DNA of 64,000 nt, from NCBI RefSeq assembly GCF_000321225.1, contig NW_004450277.1, forward strand, positions 598,559 to 662,558. Direction: 5' to 3'. Origin of the DNA: Odobenus rosmarus divergens (taxonomy: Eukaryota > Chordata > Mammalia > Carnivora > Odobenidae). Under the pieces are notes generated by a model, which saw only the letters and a program-made list of their open reading frames with translations, did not search any database and was not told where the DNA came from. Both the position numbers and the translations under genes were made by a program. Below, one piece after another: positions 48,580 to 59,336 of this stretch; position 1 is the stretch's first letter, and each line of letters begins with the position of its first letter.

Positions 48580-48935
48580 CTCTGCCCTGCCTCTGCACCT
48601 TTGTGTGTGTTTTTCCCTCTCCCTGGAACACCCTGCTTGGCCCCTTCACACCCTTCAGGTCTCAGCTCCAGAGCCACTTCCTCAGAGAGGCCCTCACCGG
48701 ATTACCCCATCTAAAGTTAACTACCACTACCTCCCCTGCCCCCTCCCTCCCTGGCACTTAACCTTGTTTTCTTCTCGGCCGTTATTACAATCTGAATTTA
48801 TCTTGTTTATTTATGTGCCTCCTCGTGTAGTGCCTGTCTCCACCGCTAGACTCACTGCAGGAAAGTCAGGACGGTGTCTGTCTTCCAGAAATATAGTTCT
48901 CAATAAATATTTGTGGAAGGAATGAAAAAAGAGGG
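48580..48935 (+). repeat. L2 3' end, long
   Basis: tccctctccctggaacaccc, ggtctcagctccagagccac, ttcctcagagaggccctcac, gttattacaatctgaattta, ttctcaataaatatttgtgg. Confidence 0.88.
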
Positions 48936-48984
48936 AAAACAGTAGCTGCCGCTGATTTATGTGGTGAGTGTCGGTCTCCCCCTC

Positions 48985-49120
48985 CCCCACCCCGCCCCGG
49001 AATGTCAGCTCCAGGGGAGACAGGGATTTAGTTCTGTTTTCTCTGTGGCTGTGATCCCAGGAGCTAGCACAGTGCCTGGTACACAGTAGGTTCTCAATAA
49101 TATCTGTTGCATGAATGAGC
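48985..49120 (+). repeat. L2 3' end
   Basis: aatgtcagctccaggggaga, gctagcacagtgcctggtac, acagtaggttctcaataata. Confidence 0.88.
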
Positions 49121-49124
49121 CAAG

Positions 49125-49290
49125 TGTGCAAGGTCTCTGCACTGGGAGGCAAGAGACCTCGGTCCCTTCGCAGCAAGCCACTGATGGGGTGTAGGACTCT
49201 GGGCAAGTCCCTTCCCTCCAGGGACTTCGATTGCCCCATCTGAAAACTGGACTCTGGAATCCCTGCCGCCATCACCGGGACTAGGGAAGG
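49125..49290 (+). repeat. MIR SINE fragment
   Basis: aggactctgggcaagtccct, gacttcgattgccccatctg, aaaactggactctggaatcc. Confidence 0.75.
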
Positions 49291-49369
49291 TTAGGTGCGG
49301 CCCACCTCCCTCACTCCCCAGGGGAGGCAGATGGGGCAGATATCAGGAGTCAAGGGACAGGCAAACCCG

Positions 49370-49500
49370 GATATTGATCGAGACATGGCTACCAGGTGGC
49401 TTTGTGACCTTGGGGAAGTCACCGTCCTTCTCTGAGCCTCCATTTCCTCATTGGCAAAAGGGGCACAGTAGCTGTGAGGATGACATGGGACAGTGGAAGG
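49370..49500 (+). repeat. MIR SINE fragment
   Basis: tggctttgtgaccttgggga, agtcaccgtccttctctgag, cctccatttcctcattggca. Confidence 0.82.
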
Positions 49501-49539
49501 AAAAGCGTTGTGCCAACTGTAAAGTGCCATATGCCCGAG

Positions 49540-49740
49540 CAAGTCACTTCTCATCAGCCAGGCCTCGCGGCAGAGTGGTCGCTACGTGGCTCCACCCAGC
49601 ACGTGCTCTGCTTCCTTATCTATAAACGGGGCCCCCAATAGTGCTGGCCTCCTCCAGGGCTGTTGTGAGGATTAAAATGAGAAAATATATGTGTGGACCT
49701 GGCACATAGTAGCGGTTTTAGAACTACAACCCTACTAACT
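49540..49740 (+). repeat. MIR SINE fragment
   Basis: tctgcttccttatctataaa, gctgttgtgaggattaaaat, gtggacctggcacatagtag. Confidence 0.82.
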
Positions 49741-49744
49741 GCCT

Positions 49745-50055
49745 CTGTAGCTAATCCTGTCCGTTATTTGGATTTCCCAAATAATCGGGGCACAAGGGAG
49801 CCCCAGGGTGAGGGTGGGGGTGGGCATGGTTTGAGTTCAGTGTCGGGGGCGGGTCCGGGAGGATGAGGCTGGAGAGGTGGGCCAGGGTGAGATCAGGGGG
49901 CCAGCCCCGGGAGCTTAATGGAGATGTAAACTTTGTCATGGAAGCAGGGGGAGCTATAGAATGATTTTACACAGCAAAGTAAAATGATCTGATCTGAGTT
50001 TCAAAACAATCCCTCTGGCTGCCAGGTTGCCACTGTGGCTGGTAGTTTCCCATGC
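49745..50055. other. Intergenic, nothing recognised; small hairpin
   Basis: An inverted repeat TTATTTGG - 5 nt - CCAAATAA lies at 49764-49784. The rest is unique. Confidence 0.5.
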
Positions 50056-50079
50056 TTGCTACCTCCCTTTCCCTCAGTT

Positions 50080-50480
50080 ATTAGAACCGCTAGATATAGC
50101 TGGGCACATGGACCCCCAGACTAGAGACCACAGTTCCTAGCCTCTCGCCATTAGGTGTGGCCATGTGTCTCCATTCCAGCCAAGAGAAGGTAAGACCACC
50201 ATATGCAATTTCTGGGAGAGGTCTTTGTGGAGAGGGGGAACATTCTTTGCCTCTTCCTCCTTCCCTTTGGCTGGAATGTGGACATGATAGCTGGAGAATG
50301 AGCAGCCATTTTGGACCAAGGTGTTGAAAATGGTGGAACACAAGATAGAAGCAGCTTGGGTCCCTGGGGATTGAGGAGCCATCTTGTCAGCCTAGGGCTG
50401 CCCACCTCCAGGCTGTTCATAAGAAAGAGAAACCACTGTTTGTCTCCTTTAAGTCACTCTTCTTTTGGGCTCTCTGCCAC
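50080..50480 (+). repeat. Old interspersed repeat, family unassigned (copy 3 of 3)
   Basis: ttaggtgtggccatgtgtct, gctggaatgtggacatgata, gctggagaatgagcagccat, tttggaccaaggtgttgaaa, gaaagagaaaccactgtttg. Same order as the copies at 13590 and 24085. Confidence 0.6.
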
Positions 50481-50844
50481 ACACGGCCAGCTCCAAAACA
50501 AACAGATCCAGTTAGCACAGATGATCTTGGAGCTCTGTGGCCTACGTTGAGGTGTATGGGGCAGAGGACTCTGCTGGCCTTCTGCTTCCTGCCCACACTA
50601 GCCCTGAAGCTCCTGGCCCAGGCTACTTAGCTCAGCCCAGCTGAGGGCACAGCCCAGCTCAGCCCCACTGGCTGGCATCCCCGGGTAGACTCGGCTCTGA
50701 CAGGTGAAGGGCTCCCGGGGGGCCTGAGACCAGGGATCTTGCTGCTATCCTCGCAGCTTCGAGGGGCAGGGCAGAGAGGACAATGGGAGGATGGCATTGT
50801 CTGTCCTCATGGGCCACCTCCAGCCCCTTGTTACCCACCCTCCA

Positions 50845-51150
50845 CATGACACCCAAGAGACCTTCTTAGTGTCCTCTCCTGATCCCACAAATTCCACTTT
50901 GGTGCCTTCCTATGGCCCCCCCAGGACCTTCAAGATGATGTCCAGTCACCTCTCTGGCCCACCGGGTTTTGTAGGATGTGGCCTGATTCTTCAGCGAAAC
51001 ACAAATCCCCGCTCTGCCTCTTCTGAGTTCTGTGACTTCAGGTAACTTGCTGAAGCATTTTAGGGTTTACTTCCCTTATCTCTGAAAGGGAGATGATTAG
51101 AACAGCGACTTCCTATTGTTGTGGAGCTTTAGTGAGTCAGTGTGGCGGTT
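50845..51150 (+). repeat. L2 fragment followed by MIR
   Basis: L2-like cttcctatggcccccccagg, accttcaagatgatgtccag to about 50980; MIR-like tctgagttctgtgacttcag, gtaacttgctgaagc, ccttatctctgaaagggaga from about 50990. Confidence 0.65.
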
Positions 51151-51600
51151 CCAGGCGTTCACTGCTGTGTAACAAACCACCCCAAACAGTGTTGTAGTCA
51201 AGTTCTCATGCTCACAGATTCTTAGGGGTCAGGAATTCAGACAGAGCACAGCGGAGATGGTTTCCTTCTGTTCTACAGTATCTGGGACCTCAGCTGGAGA
51301 GAGTCAAGGGTTGGGGGCCAGAATCATCTAGAGGTGTCTTCCCAGAATCATCTAGCGATGTCTTTCTTGACATGTCTGGCAATCGAGACTAGTTCAGCTG
51401 AAGCTATTGGCCAGAACACCTACGTGTGGCCTCTCCTTGGGTCGCAGGGTTCCTCACAGTGTGGTGGCTGGGTTCCAAGAGGGAGTGTCCCCTGAGACCC
51501 AAGCAGAAGGGACATGGCCACCTCCAACCTGTCCTCAGAAGTCATATAGAAGTCACTTCTGCCACATTTTGTTCCTGGAAACAGTCACAGGAAGAACACA
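51150..51600 (-). repeat. Old LTR-type repeat, family unassigned
   Basis: cactgctgtgtaacaaacca, ccccaaacagtgttgtagtc, cttaggggtcaggaattcag, gaagtcacttctgccacatt. Same family as 31770-32165. Contains a local repeat cagaatcatctag at 51321 and 51346. Confidence 0.6.
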
Positions 51601-51834
51601 GACCCTACTTCTTGACGAGAGGAGTATCAAGGAATTGGGAACTGTAATTTTAAACAGCTTACACAATGCCTGGCTCACCATAAGCACCCAGTAAATGTTA
51701 TAATAACATCAGGGTCTGGTGCTCTTTGTGTTCAAACAGTCATATCAGCTGACACTAGGCATAAAGGGGTTAATGCAGAAGGCATTAACAGCCCCACGAG
51801 GCCAGAACCAACACGGAAAGATAGAGCTTGGATA

Positions 51835-52060
51835 ATAAGAGCTAACATGTCTTGGGTGCTTACTGGACGCCAGGCACTGAGCCAAGCACTTTCCATGCAT
51901 GATCTTATGTAATTCACAAAGCAATCCAAGGGGTAGGTCCTATCATTACGCCCATTTATTGATGAGGAGTCAGAGGCTCAGAGAGGCAAAAAGTCCTGCC
52001 CAAGGCCACACAGCTAGGAAGAGGCCCCAGCAGGATTTGAACTCAGGCAGCGTGTTGTCA
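51835..52060 (-). repeat. MIR SINE, nearly complete
   Basis: gagctaacatgtcttgggtg, acgccaggcactgagccaag, tgatgaggagtcagaggctc, caaggccacacagctaggaa, ggatttgaactcaggcagcg. Confidence 0.92.
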
Positions 52061-52064
52061 GAGC

Positions 52065-52675
52065 TGGTCCTCCCTTCCTGAGACGAAGCTGGGCAATAGC
52101 CAGGCTGCCAGGTGGAACAGGCCGTCCTGACTGTTTGGTGACAGACAGGGAGGGCCTGTACTGCTGGACAGAGAGCCAGGACCAGGAGGTTTGTCAGCTG
52201 TAAGCCCACAGTCGCAGGCTGGGGGAATGGGGCCAAGACCTCCGTCTGGATGGATGGAAGAGGGAGGGAGTGAAGAGAACCCAAGGAGCAAGGCAGAGCC
52301 CCCCTCCAGAGGCAGCAAAGCACGAAGGGATAGAGATAAAGCCCCAGTCACTGGAGCTGAGCCCCAGGACCCCGCGGGGCCCTGCGCTCTGCTCCCTGGA
52401 GCCCCCACCAGGCCGTCACTGGCCCCCCACCTGGAGCAGAGCTCAGGCGGCTACTGGAGGTCAGGAGGCCTCAGCTGCAGGGGAAGAGCAGGAGGGCGGG
52501 GAGAGGAACACCACTCAATGCTACAGCCAGGAGAGGTCACAGAGGGGACTCCCAACAGTGACGGGTCTGTAATGGCAACCAGCACACCTGCAGGGGCTCC
52601 AGACGGCTCTCCCTGGCCCCCTCTGGCCTTGACTTCTCATCTTGACGACTCCTGACCCCTCCCTTCTCTCCTTAG
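52065..52675. other. Intergenic, no gene seen
   Basis: GC-rich unique sequence with chance open frames on both strands. No domain. Confidence 0.45.
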
Positions 52676-52679
52676 TTCC

Positions 52680-52812
52680 ATCCACCCCCCACTCCCATTT
52701 CTTCCTTCTTTCCTTCTATTGCTTCTGCCATTCCTTTCTTTCATATTTCTCTCCCTTCTTCCCTCTTTCCTTTTTCCTTCCTTCTCTCCTTGCCTCCATT
52801 CCTTCCCCATTA
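52680..52812 (-). repeat. Pyrimidine-rich tract
   Basis: About 130 bases almost all C and T (ccttctttccttctattgct, tttccttccttctctccttg). Confidence 0.85.
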
Positions 52813-52988
52813 TGAGAACTCCCAGGGAGAAGCTCCCCCAAAGGCAGGGGAAACCTGGGCTCGACCTAGTCGTGACCATGGACTTCACCATAAGATGAAA
52901 CATGACTCCTAAGCCATCACAAAACCAGTCCTAACAGTGCCACAGGTCTGGGATGACCTCCTTTGTCTCTCCTAAAATCAGATGAGGG

Positions 52989-53167
52989 GGGCGCCTGGGT
53001 GGCTCAGATGGTTAAACGTCTGCCTTCGGCTCAGGTCATGATCCCGGGGTCCTGGGATCGAGTCCCGCATCGGGCTCCCTGCTCCTTGGGAGCCTGCTTC
53101 TCCCTCTGCTTCTCTCTCTCTCTCCCTCTGTCTCTCATGAATAAATAAATAAAATCTTTAAAAAAAA
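52989..53167 (+). mobile_element. Can-SINE, forward
   Basis: GGGCGCCTGGGTGGCTCAGA head to the tail ATGAATAAATAAATAAAATC. Target duplication AAAATCAGATGAGGG at 52974-52988 and 53168-53182. Perfect duplication and low divergence suggest a younger copy. Confidence 0.97.
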
Positions 53168-53184
53168 AAAATCAGATGAGGGAT

Positions 53185-54590
53185 GTCAACTCCTCCCGGC
53201 CCCAAAGTCAGGGGGGTTGTCTCCCAGAGCATCTGAGTGTCCTGAGTATTACCAGGACGGGGCTTCCGGGGGCACTGGATTACAAGCCCGTTCACCTCGG
53301 ACTAACTGCAGGCCCCTCCGAGCCCTGGTTTTCTTGGCTGAAGCAGCCTCATGGGTTGAGAAGAGGGTAAGACGGACGCCCCCCACTTGCCCTGGGTCAC
53401 AGGAGTGCTTCCGCCCTGCCTGGTCCCTTGCTGGCACGGGCCTCTGACCTTTCTCCCAGGCCCGTGGGGCAGAGCCAACTCCCAGCTGATGTTGGCAAGC
53501 GGCTAGGAGGGTGGACCGGCAGGCTGTCAGGGCCGGCCTTGTGCCCAGAGAACCTTCTGTGCCACTGTTCCTCGGCCAGGCAGGCCCAACCCACCGGCCA
53601 CTTCCCGTGCCCGTGGCAGGACAGGGCTGTAGGCCCCTCCCCTCTTGCATCTCGCTCAGCTGACCAGGGTGGCCACCCTCCTCCCTCCAGGCCCTGGAAA
53701 CAGAAGTCTCCAATATAAATGCAAATTCACTGCAGTCCCCAGTCTCAGGCCGGCAGCTCCAGCGGGGCTGCAGGCTGGGAACAGGAGCTGACACTGGCCC
53801 AGAGGAGATAAGGCCCTTCTGGGCCACCCCCGCCCCCTACCCTGTCCACTCCGCAGCCTGTTGGCTCCACAAACACCCCAGGGAGTCCCAACCCTTCCCC
53901 CCTGCTGCCCCATAAGGCCTGTGATGAGCATGCAAAGCACCCCCCCACACACACACACACACACACAACACCTTGCTGCAATCAAGGAGGACGACCGCTG
54001 TCCTGAAATCATGACCGTGCTCCACCCTCTTGCCCTCTCAGAAAGCAGGCTGGAGAAAGCGCTAGGGACACAGGGGCTAATTTCTCCCACCATCCTCCAC
54101 CGGGCTCAGGGCCACCACTAGCCCATAGCATTGCTTTGTGTGAGTTAGAAACAGGCAGCCCTTCTTCCCGGTGAAAGGCACAGCCCCTCCACAGGGTTCC
54201 TGGCAGCCTCTTAGTCCCCAGCGGGGCACCCTGGAGCCCAGCACAGCCTGCATGACTACACGCCACAGATCTTAACAGGACCCATCTCCTCTTTGGGACT
54301 TGGTTTCCCCTCTGGCTTGGGGAATCACCTAGGGAGACCTCCAAGTGTTGCACCAATCCACTTAGGTTGAGCCCCTGGAAATGGACAGGGCAGCCTCTTG
54401 GGTAAGACCTCTTCTGGCTCCAATATTCTCTCATCCTTCCATTCCTAGGTCCCAGACATTCCGACCCATAAGCCACTAACTTCAAGAATGCTTAACAAGG
54501 GAGCAAGGCATCTCTGGCAGAAGATTCTATGATCCACATGAGACAGAAGTTGGGGTAGGCTTGGGCTCATGAGCAGAGCTCTCAAATGGC
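53185..54590. other. Intergenic, no gene seen; octamer site
   Basis: GC-rich unique sequence. AATATAAATGCAAATTCAC (53712-53730) has an exact ATGCAAAT octamer at 53719-53726. A (CA)n run lies at 53946-53967. Confidence 0.5.
53946..53967 (+). repeat. (CA)n microsatellite
   Basis: CA run of about 22 bases after a C-run. Confidence 0.95.
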
Positions 54591-54594
54591 CCGG

Positions 54595-55000
54595 GGTTCA
54601 AATCTAGTACATTCTGGCTCCAGCTCTAATGTCACCTCCTCAGAGAAGCCTCGGCTGCTGATGGTCTCATATGGGGCATATGGGTCTCCCTTCCCTACCT
54701 CCAGAGACCATATCATACTGCCTGTTGGTTTTCTTCATGGCCTTTATCGTTATGTAAAATTGTCTCATTCACTTATGCCTTCCATGGTTACACTGTCTCC
54801 CCTCTCCCTTATTAGAATTCAAGTTTCTACAAGAGCAGGCACCATGAATCAATAACTCCTTCCTCGACACTTTCTGGGGGGATCATGCCGGATCCCCTGA
54901 CATAGGGTTAGCATAAGGGGTTCATCAGGACAGCCAAAGGTGCTTAGCAGAGAGTCAGCACACAGTAAGTGCTCAATAAATGTTAATGGCTATTGTTATC
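54595..55000 (+). repeat. L2 3' end, long
   Basis: gtcacctcctcagagaagcc, attcaagtttctacaagagc, cagcacacagtaagtgctca, ataaatgttaatggctattg. Confidence 0.85.
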
Positions 55001-55004
55001 GTTG

Positions 55005-55636
55005 TCATGAAAGGGCTGTGGGCGTCCTGGTCCCAGAATTCCCAAGTCCTGACACACCCTCCCACAAATCCCAAATCCCGCACTGGGGACAAGTCGTGCT
55101 CGCCCATGTACTCACCCCATGACCACAGGCAATTGGCTGTTTCTCTCTCTTGCTCAGTCTCCCTGTGTAAAGTGATGTTGCATTGCCAGGAACGTCACAA
55201 AGTTGCTATGAGTGTCTAGTGACATCAAGAGGGAAACACACTTTTTAATCCTGAATATGATTTCAATACTATGAAAAACTCTGCGGGCCTCTCCAGATTA
55301 CCCAGCCTCTGAATGTGATGGCCGCATCCTCCAGAGCCCCCCAGCACCCTCCGCCTAGAATCGCAAGGCCCCGATCTCCCTGACCCCATCCACCCATGTC
55401 TTAGGCTTCTTCGAAGGAGGGGTTTCCATGAAGGCAGAGTTTCTCAAAGTTTCAACCTTCCCAGCCCCCACCAGCATTTTGTCTGTATTTCCTACAATTT
55501 CTTAACATTTTTTCTTTAAATTGCCTCATTTAAAAAAATAAAGCCAATTCATGCTCATGGGAAACTATACAGTGCTGCCATTAATAAAAATTAGCATCGA
55601 TTTTTATAAAAACAGGATATATAATTGATAATCTCT
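55005..55636. other. Intergenic, nothing recognised
   Basis: Unique; 55495-55640 is AT-rich with old L1-like text (aattcatgctcatgggaaac). No gene. Confidence 0.45.
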
Positions 55637-55652
55637 AAAATAAATGCTTAAG

Positions 55653-55858
55653 GGGCGCCTGGGTGGCTCAGTCGTTAAGCGTCTGCCTTCAGCTCAGGTC
55701 ATGATCCCAGGGTCCTGGGATCGAGCCCTGCATCGGGCTCCCTGCTCCGCGGGAAGCCTGCTTTTCCTTCTCCCACTCCCCCTGCTCGTGTTCCCTCTCT
55801 CACTGTGTCTCTCTCTGTCAAATAAATAAATAAATAATCTTTAAACTAAAACAAAATA
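55653..55858 (+). mobile_element. Can-SINE, forward
   Basis: GGGCGCCTGGGTGGCTCAGT head, CTCCCACTCCCCCTGCTCGT region typical of arctoid copies, CAAATAAATAAATAAATAAT tail. Target duplication AAAATAAATGCTTAAG at 55637-55652 and 55859-55874. Confidence 0.96.
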
Positions 55859-55879
55859 AAAATAAATGCTTAAGTAGTA

Positions 55880-56385
55880 AAAGTCTGATACCCCCAGCAA
55901 GATGGGAGTCCTGATCTAAAGTTTTCAAGTTCACAAGATGAGGGTTCTCTGGGGAACTTTTTTTTTATTATTATTCCTTTGTTCACTGGACAAACGTGTC
56001 CTGAGAACCTTACCTGCCCAGCCCAGGTGGCAGGAGCTGTAGAAGACAGCATTTCCAGCCCTCAACACACAATGGTCTCCTTGAGGCAGCAACTTACACC
56101 CTTCCAAATACAACTAATTAGCAGAGAATCATCACCCACGCTGGCCTCACGGGGGCATTTCTTGGCTCTTTTCTCTCAACACCACCTAATAAGGGTGTCT
56201 TACCTGTGGAGGTGTGGGAAGCAAGAGAGTGAGTAGAGTCTGTATTGCCAGGGTGACCATCTACAAGCATGTCATTGCAATCAACATGCCCACTAACTAC
56301 TCCAGCTCAAAACGCAGTCTCCAGGACCCCCTACCCAGTGCCATCCATCCACCTACGTCGCTGATTCCACACTCTTAAGATGGGC
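55880..56385. other. Intergenic, nothing recognised
   Basis: T-run at 55960-55967; weak L2-like text near 55975-56060 (gttcactggacaaacgtgtc, ggtggcaggagctgtagaag). No gene. Confidence 0.45.
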
Positions 56386-56389
56386 AGTT

Positions 56390-57345
56390 TAACACAGTGG
56401 CACATTGTTTTCGGGAAAGGAATCAAAAGTGAGACCTCTGGCAAATTTGGTAAAATATACCCTTTCACTGGATCGGCAGTTTCTGTCCTAGGACTTTATC
56501 TAAAAGAAATCATCATGAATGTGGACCACAACAGCTGCAGGATGTTCTCGGCAGCATTGTTGATAAGAACGAAAAGTTGCTAACAAAGTGAATGTTCCTC
56601 AATAGGAGATTCAGAAAAAGATAGGATTGTCCACGTGATGGGAAACTATGCAACCGTTTACCGACGATGCTGTAAAAATGTTCATGCTAGATTATTAAGT
56701 AGAAAAGTAACAACAAAATAGGATGTACAATATGTCCCTTTTTAAATATATGCATTGTGGAAAGATTGGGATGGATTTGGGCTGGAGAGGATTTCTTAAA
56801 CAAGAAACAAAAAGTCCAAACCATAAAGGCAAATATTAATACATTCATCTGCATTAGAATTAATACTCTGTTCAAAATTCACAATAAAAAAGTGAAACGA
56901 TAAGCCACAAGCTGGGAAAAGTTTGTAACAGTCTGACTGACAAAGATTAGTATCCAAAATATACAAAGAGCTCCTACAAATCAGTAAGACAAAGACAATC
57001 GAAAAGAAAAATGGACTAAAGATTTGAACAGACATAAAGAATAGAAAACACGAACAGCCAATAAACATACACAAAGATGTTCAACGTCTTAGTAACCAGC
57101 GAAATCCAAACTAAGAGTTTGTTTTGTGTCCACTAGATTGGCAAAACTTACAAAGCGGGACAAATCCAAATTTGATCACTTATGCGGAACAAGGATTCTT
57201 TGGCACTGGTGACAGGGGGTCAATTTGTACAACCACTTTGAAGAACAACTTGGCATTATTTTGCGCTTACTCTACAGCTCAGTAATCCCATTCCTGGTGA
57301 CGTTCTAGAGAAACTTGTATGTGTGCACAGGGGATGTGGGCAACA
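56390..57345 (+). mobile_element. Old L1 3' fragments, sense
   Basis: 56430-56775: tataccctttcactggatcg, ttctcggcagcattgttgat, cttaacaaagtgaatgttcctc-type text. 56790-57345: acaagctgggaaaagtttgt, agtatccaaaatatacaaag, ctagattggcaaaacttaca, cagctcagtaatcccattcc. Two pieces out of consensus order; no open frame. Confidence 0.8.
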
Positions 57346-57349
57346 AGGC

Positions 57350-58550
57350 TCAAATTGGCAGCACTGAGCCCTTCCCTCAGCCCCCTGTCCTCGGGCGCCT
57401 GATAAATTCTTCTTCCTTCCGCCCTGTCTTCTGACTTTCTGTGGACGACATTGGACAATGCTTGCCCTAGGGCTGGGGCTTTAACTCTCCTACACTGCTG
57501 GGTGGTGTGACCCAGCCCTGTTGGCCAGTCACTGGACAAGGCAGATCCCATGCTCACCATCTGAGTGGAAGCAGTGGGATGAGCTAGAGCTGTAGTGACT
57601 GTCCTGGGGACCAGGGAGAGGCCAAGAGCGCTCGGGGTGTTAGGAAAAGAGGTGGCAGAGTGACAGTCATCCAAATAATAGACTACTCTACTGCAGTACA
57701 AAGAAGGGGCAGCTCCATACGAGACAATCGGAAGCATCCAAGATACGTCGCCAAGGGAAGAAAAGCATGCGGAGCAGCTGCAGTTGTGAAAAGGGGGAAG
57801 TAAGGTGTGTCTGCAATTGATCACTTGTATGTGCATAAAATGCTTCTGAGAACAGGAATTTGGCCTTGGGGGAGGAGAAGGGGTGGCTGGGGTCAGGGAT
57901 GGGGAGAGGCTTCACTGCATCCCCTTTTGTACATTTTTATTTTGTACGTTGCACGTGATCCTACGGAAGATAAATAGAGTAAAAAATGGAAACAAGAAGC
58001 AGTCACGGGAAATACAACACATATGTAACTATTATGAGAGTTGAATTAGTTGCTGATCATCAGGTGACATAATGCTACTCCCAGACCATTAAACAGGATT
58101 GCTGTCAACTTAGTGAAGTTTTCTTTTTCTTTTTAAAACATTTTTCCAGCCAACTTTTTTCAGTTTCAGACCTTTCCATGGACGCTTGAAGAGCCTGTGG
58201 CTTCTTGCGTTGTTCCTCCTGGGCCAAATGCGTGGAGTAGATCCATTCATCACCCACGCCCAGCAGCCCACCGGTTCCCCAAGGGCTACCCTTAGGTACG
58301 CATTCCTTTGACTTAAATCATGTATTGGGTTCTACACTGAGGTTGCTCTTCAGTTAGAGTGAGTCCAAGGGGAATTGGCATGACCCTCCCCTCGCTCAGG
58401 AGCCAAAATGCACAAGGTCACTTTCTGGACCTCAGTTTCCCATCGGGTCACACGGTGTGTATGTGTCTCTCCACCTAAGATGCTCTGCTCTGTCCTACCC
58501 CTCACCTCCTTGCTCACTCTTCTCCACACTGATTCCTTGTTCTTAAAACC
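57350..58550. other. Intergenic, no gene seen
   Basis: Unique sequence. 57279-57836 on the minus strand is open for 185 codons but starts in L1-derived sequence and shows no domain. A short MIR-like piece is at 58415-58445. Confidence 0.45.
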
Positions 58551-58552
58551 CC

Positions 58553-58800
58553 CCACTGTGGTCGGCAGAATTCCAAGATGTCCCCCCAAGATTTCCAGCT
58601 CTCCTCCCCAGCCCCTGCAGGTGTCGGTCCAGCAGAATGCCCTGGACTGCGGACGTGATGGCGTTTACTCACGTGATCAGGTCATGATATACAGCACAGG
58701 TAAGCTGACCTGTGACTTACAGAACCGTGAGCTAAATGGGTACTGTTTTAAGCCACTAAGTTTATGGTAATTTGTTACATGATAATAGAAATTAATACAC
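58553..58800 (+). repeat. MaLR (MLT1-type) LTR, forward, internally deleted
   Basis: Starts tggtcggcagaattccaaga and ends gttttaagccactaagttta, tggtaatttgttacatgata, agaaattaatacacac. Confidence 0.8.
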
Positions 58801-58829
58801 ACACACCAGGCTGGCTCCACCCTGGCTTT

Positions 58830-59045
58830 TGTCTGATGGGTCCCTCAGTCTGGAAGGCTCTCCCCACAGATCTCCACAGGGCTCACTCCTGCCCTTCACC
58901 CAGGTCTCTGTTCAAACATCCCCTCCTAGAGAGGCCAGCTGATCACACCATCCAGACGAGCACCACCCCCTCATTTGCTATTCACCCTCCTGCATTATTT
59001 TTCCGTATGTCACTTATCACTACCTGACATCTTAGAGCTTCCGTG
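58830..59045 (+). repeat. L2 fragment
   Basis: gggtccctcagtctggaagg, cccaggtctctgttcaaaca, tatgtcacttatcactacct. Confidence 0.8.
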
Positions 59046-59170
59046 TCCTCTGAATAAGTTTTTTTTAACTTTTTACTTTGAAATAATTTAAAACTTATAG
59101 AACAGTTGCAAACGTCGTACAAAGAATTCCTGCATCTCCTTCACCCAGAACCCCCAAATGTTGACCTTTA

Positions 59171-59336
59171 TTTTTTTTAAGAGAGGGGTTGCTGGGAAGG
59201 GAGATTGAGGATCTTAAGCAGGCTCTACACCCAGCTCAGAACCCAACGCGGGGCTTGATTCCACGACCCTGAGATCATGACCTGAGCCGAAATCAAGAGT
59301 CAGACACTTAACCAACTGAGCCACCCAGGCACCCCC
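59171..59336 (-). mobile_element. Can-SINE, older subfamily, reverse
   Basis: TTTTTTAAGAGAGG, ATCTTAAGCAGGCTCTACAC, GAGATCATGACCTGAGCCGA, AATCAAGAGTCAGACACTTA, ending GAGCCACCCAGGCACCCC. Flanked by CAAATGTTGACCTTTA / CAAATATTGACATTTA. Confidence 0.94.

Noticed and set aside
48041..48925. 294-codon open frame on the + strand
   Set aside because: Low-complexity Pro/Ser/Leu sequence that runs into an L2 3' end; no domain, splice pattern or conservation evidence.
57279..57836. 185-codon open frame, minus strand
   Set aside because: Begins in unique DNA and ends in an L1 fragment; no domain or similarity seen.
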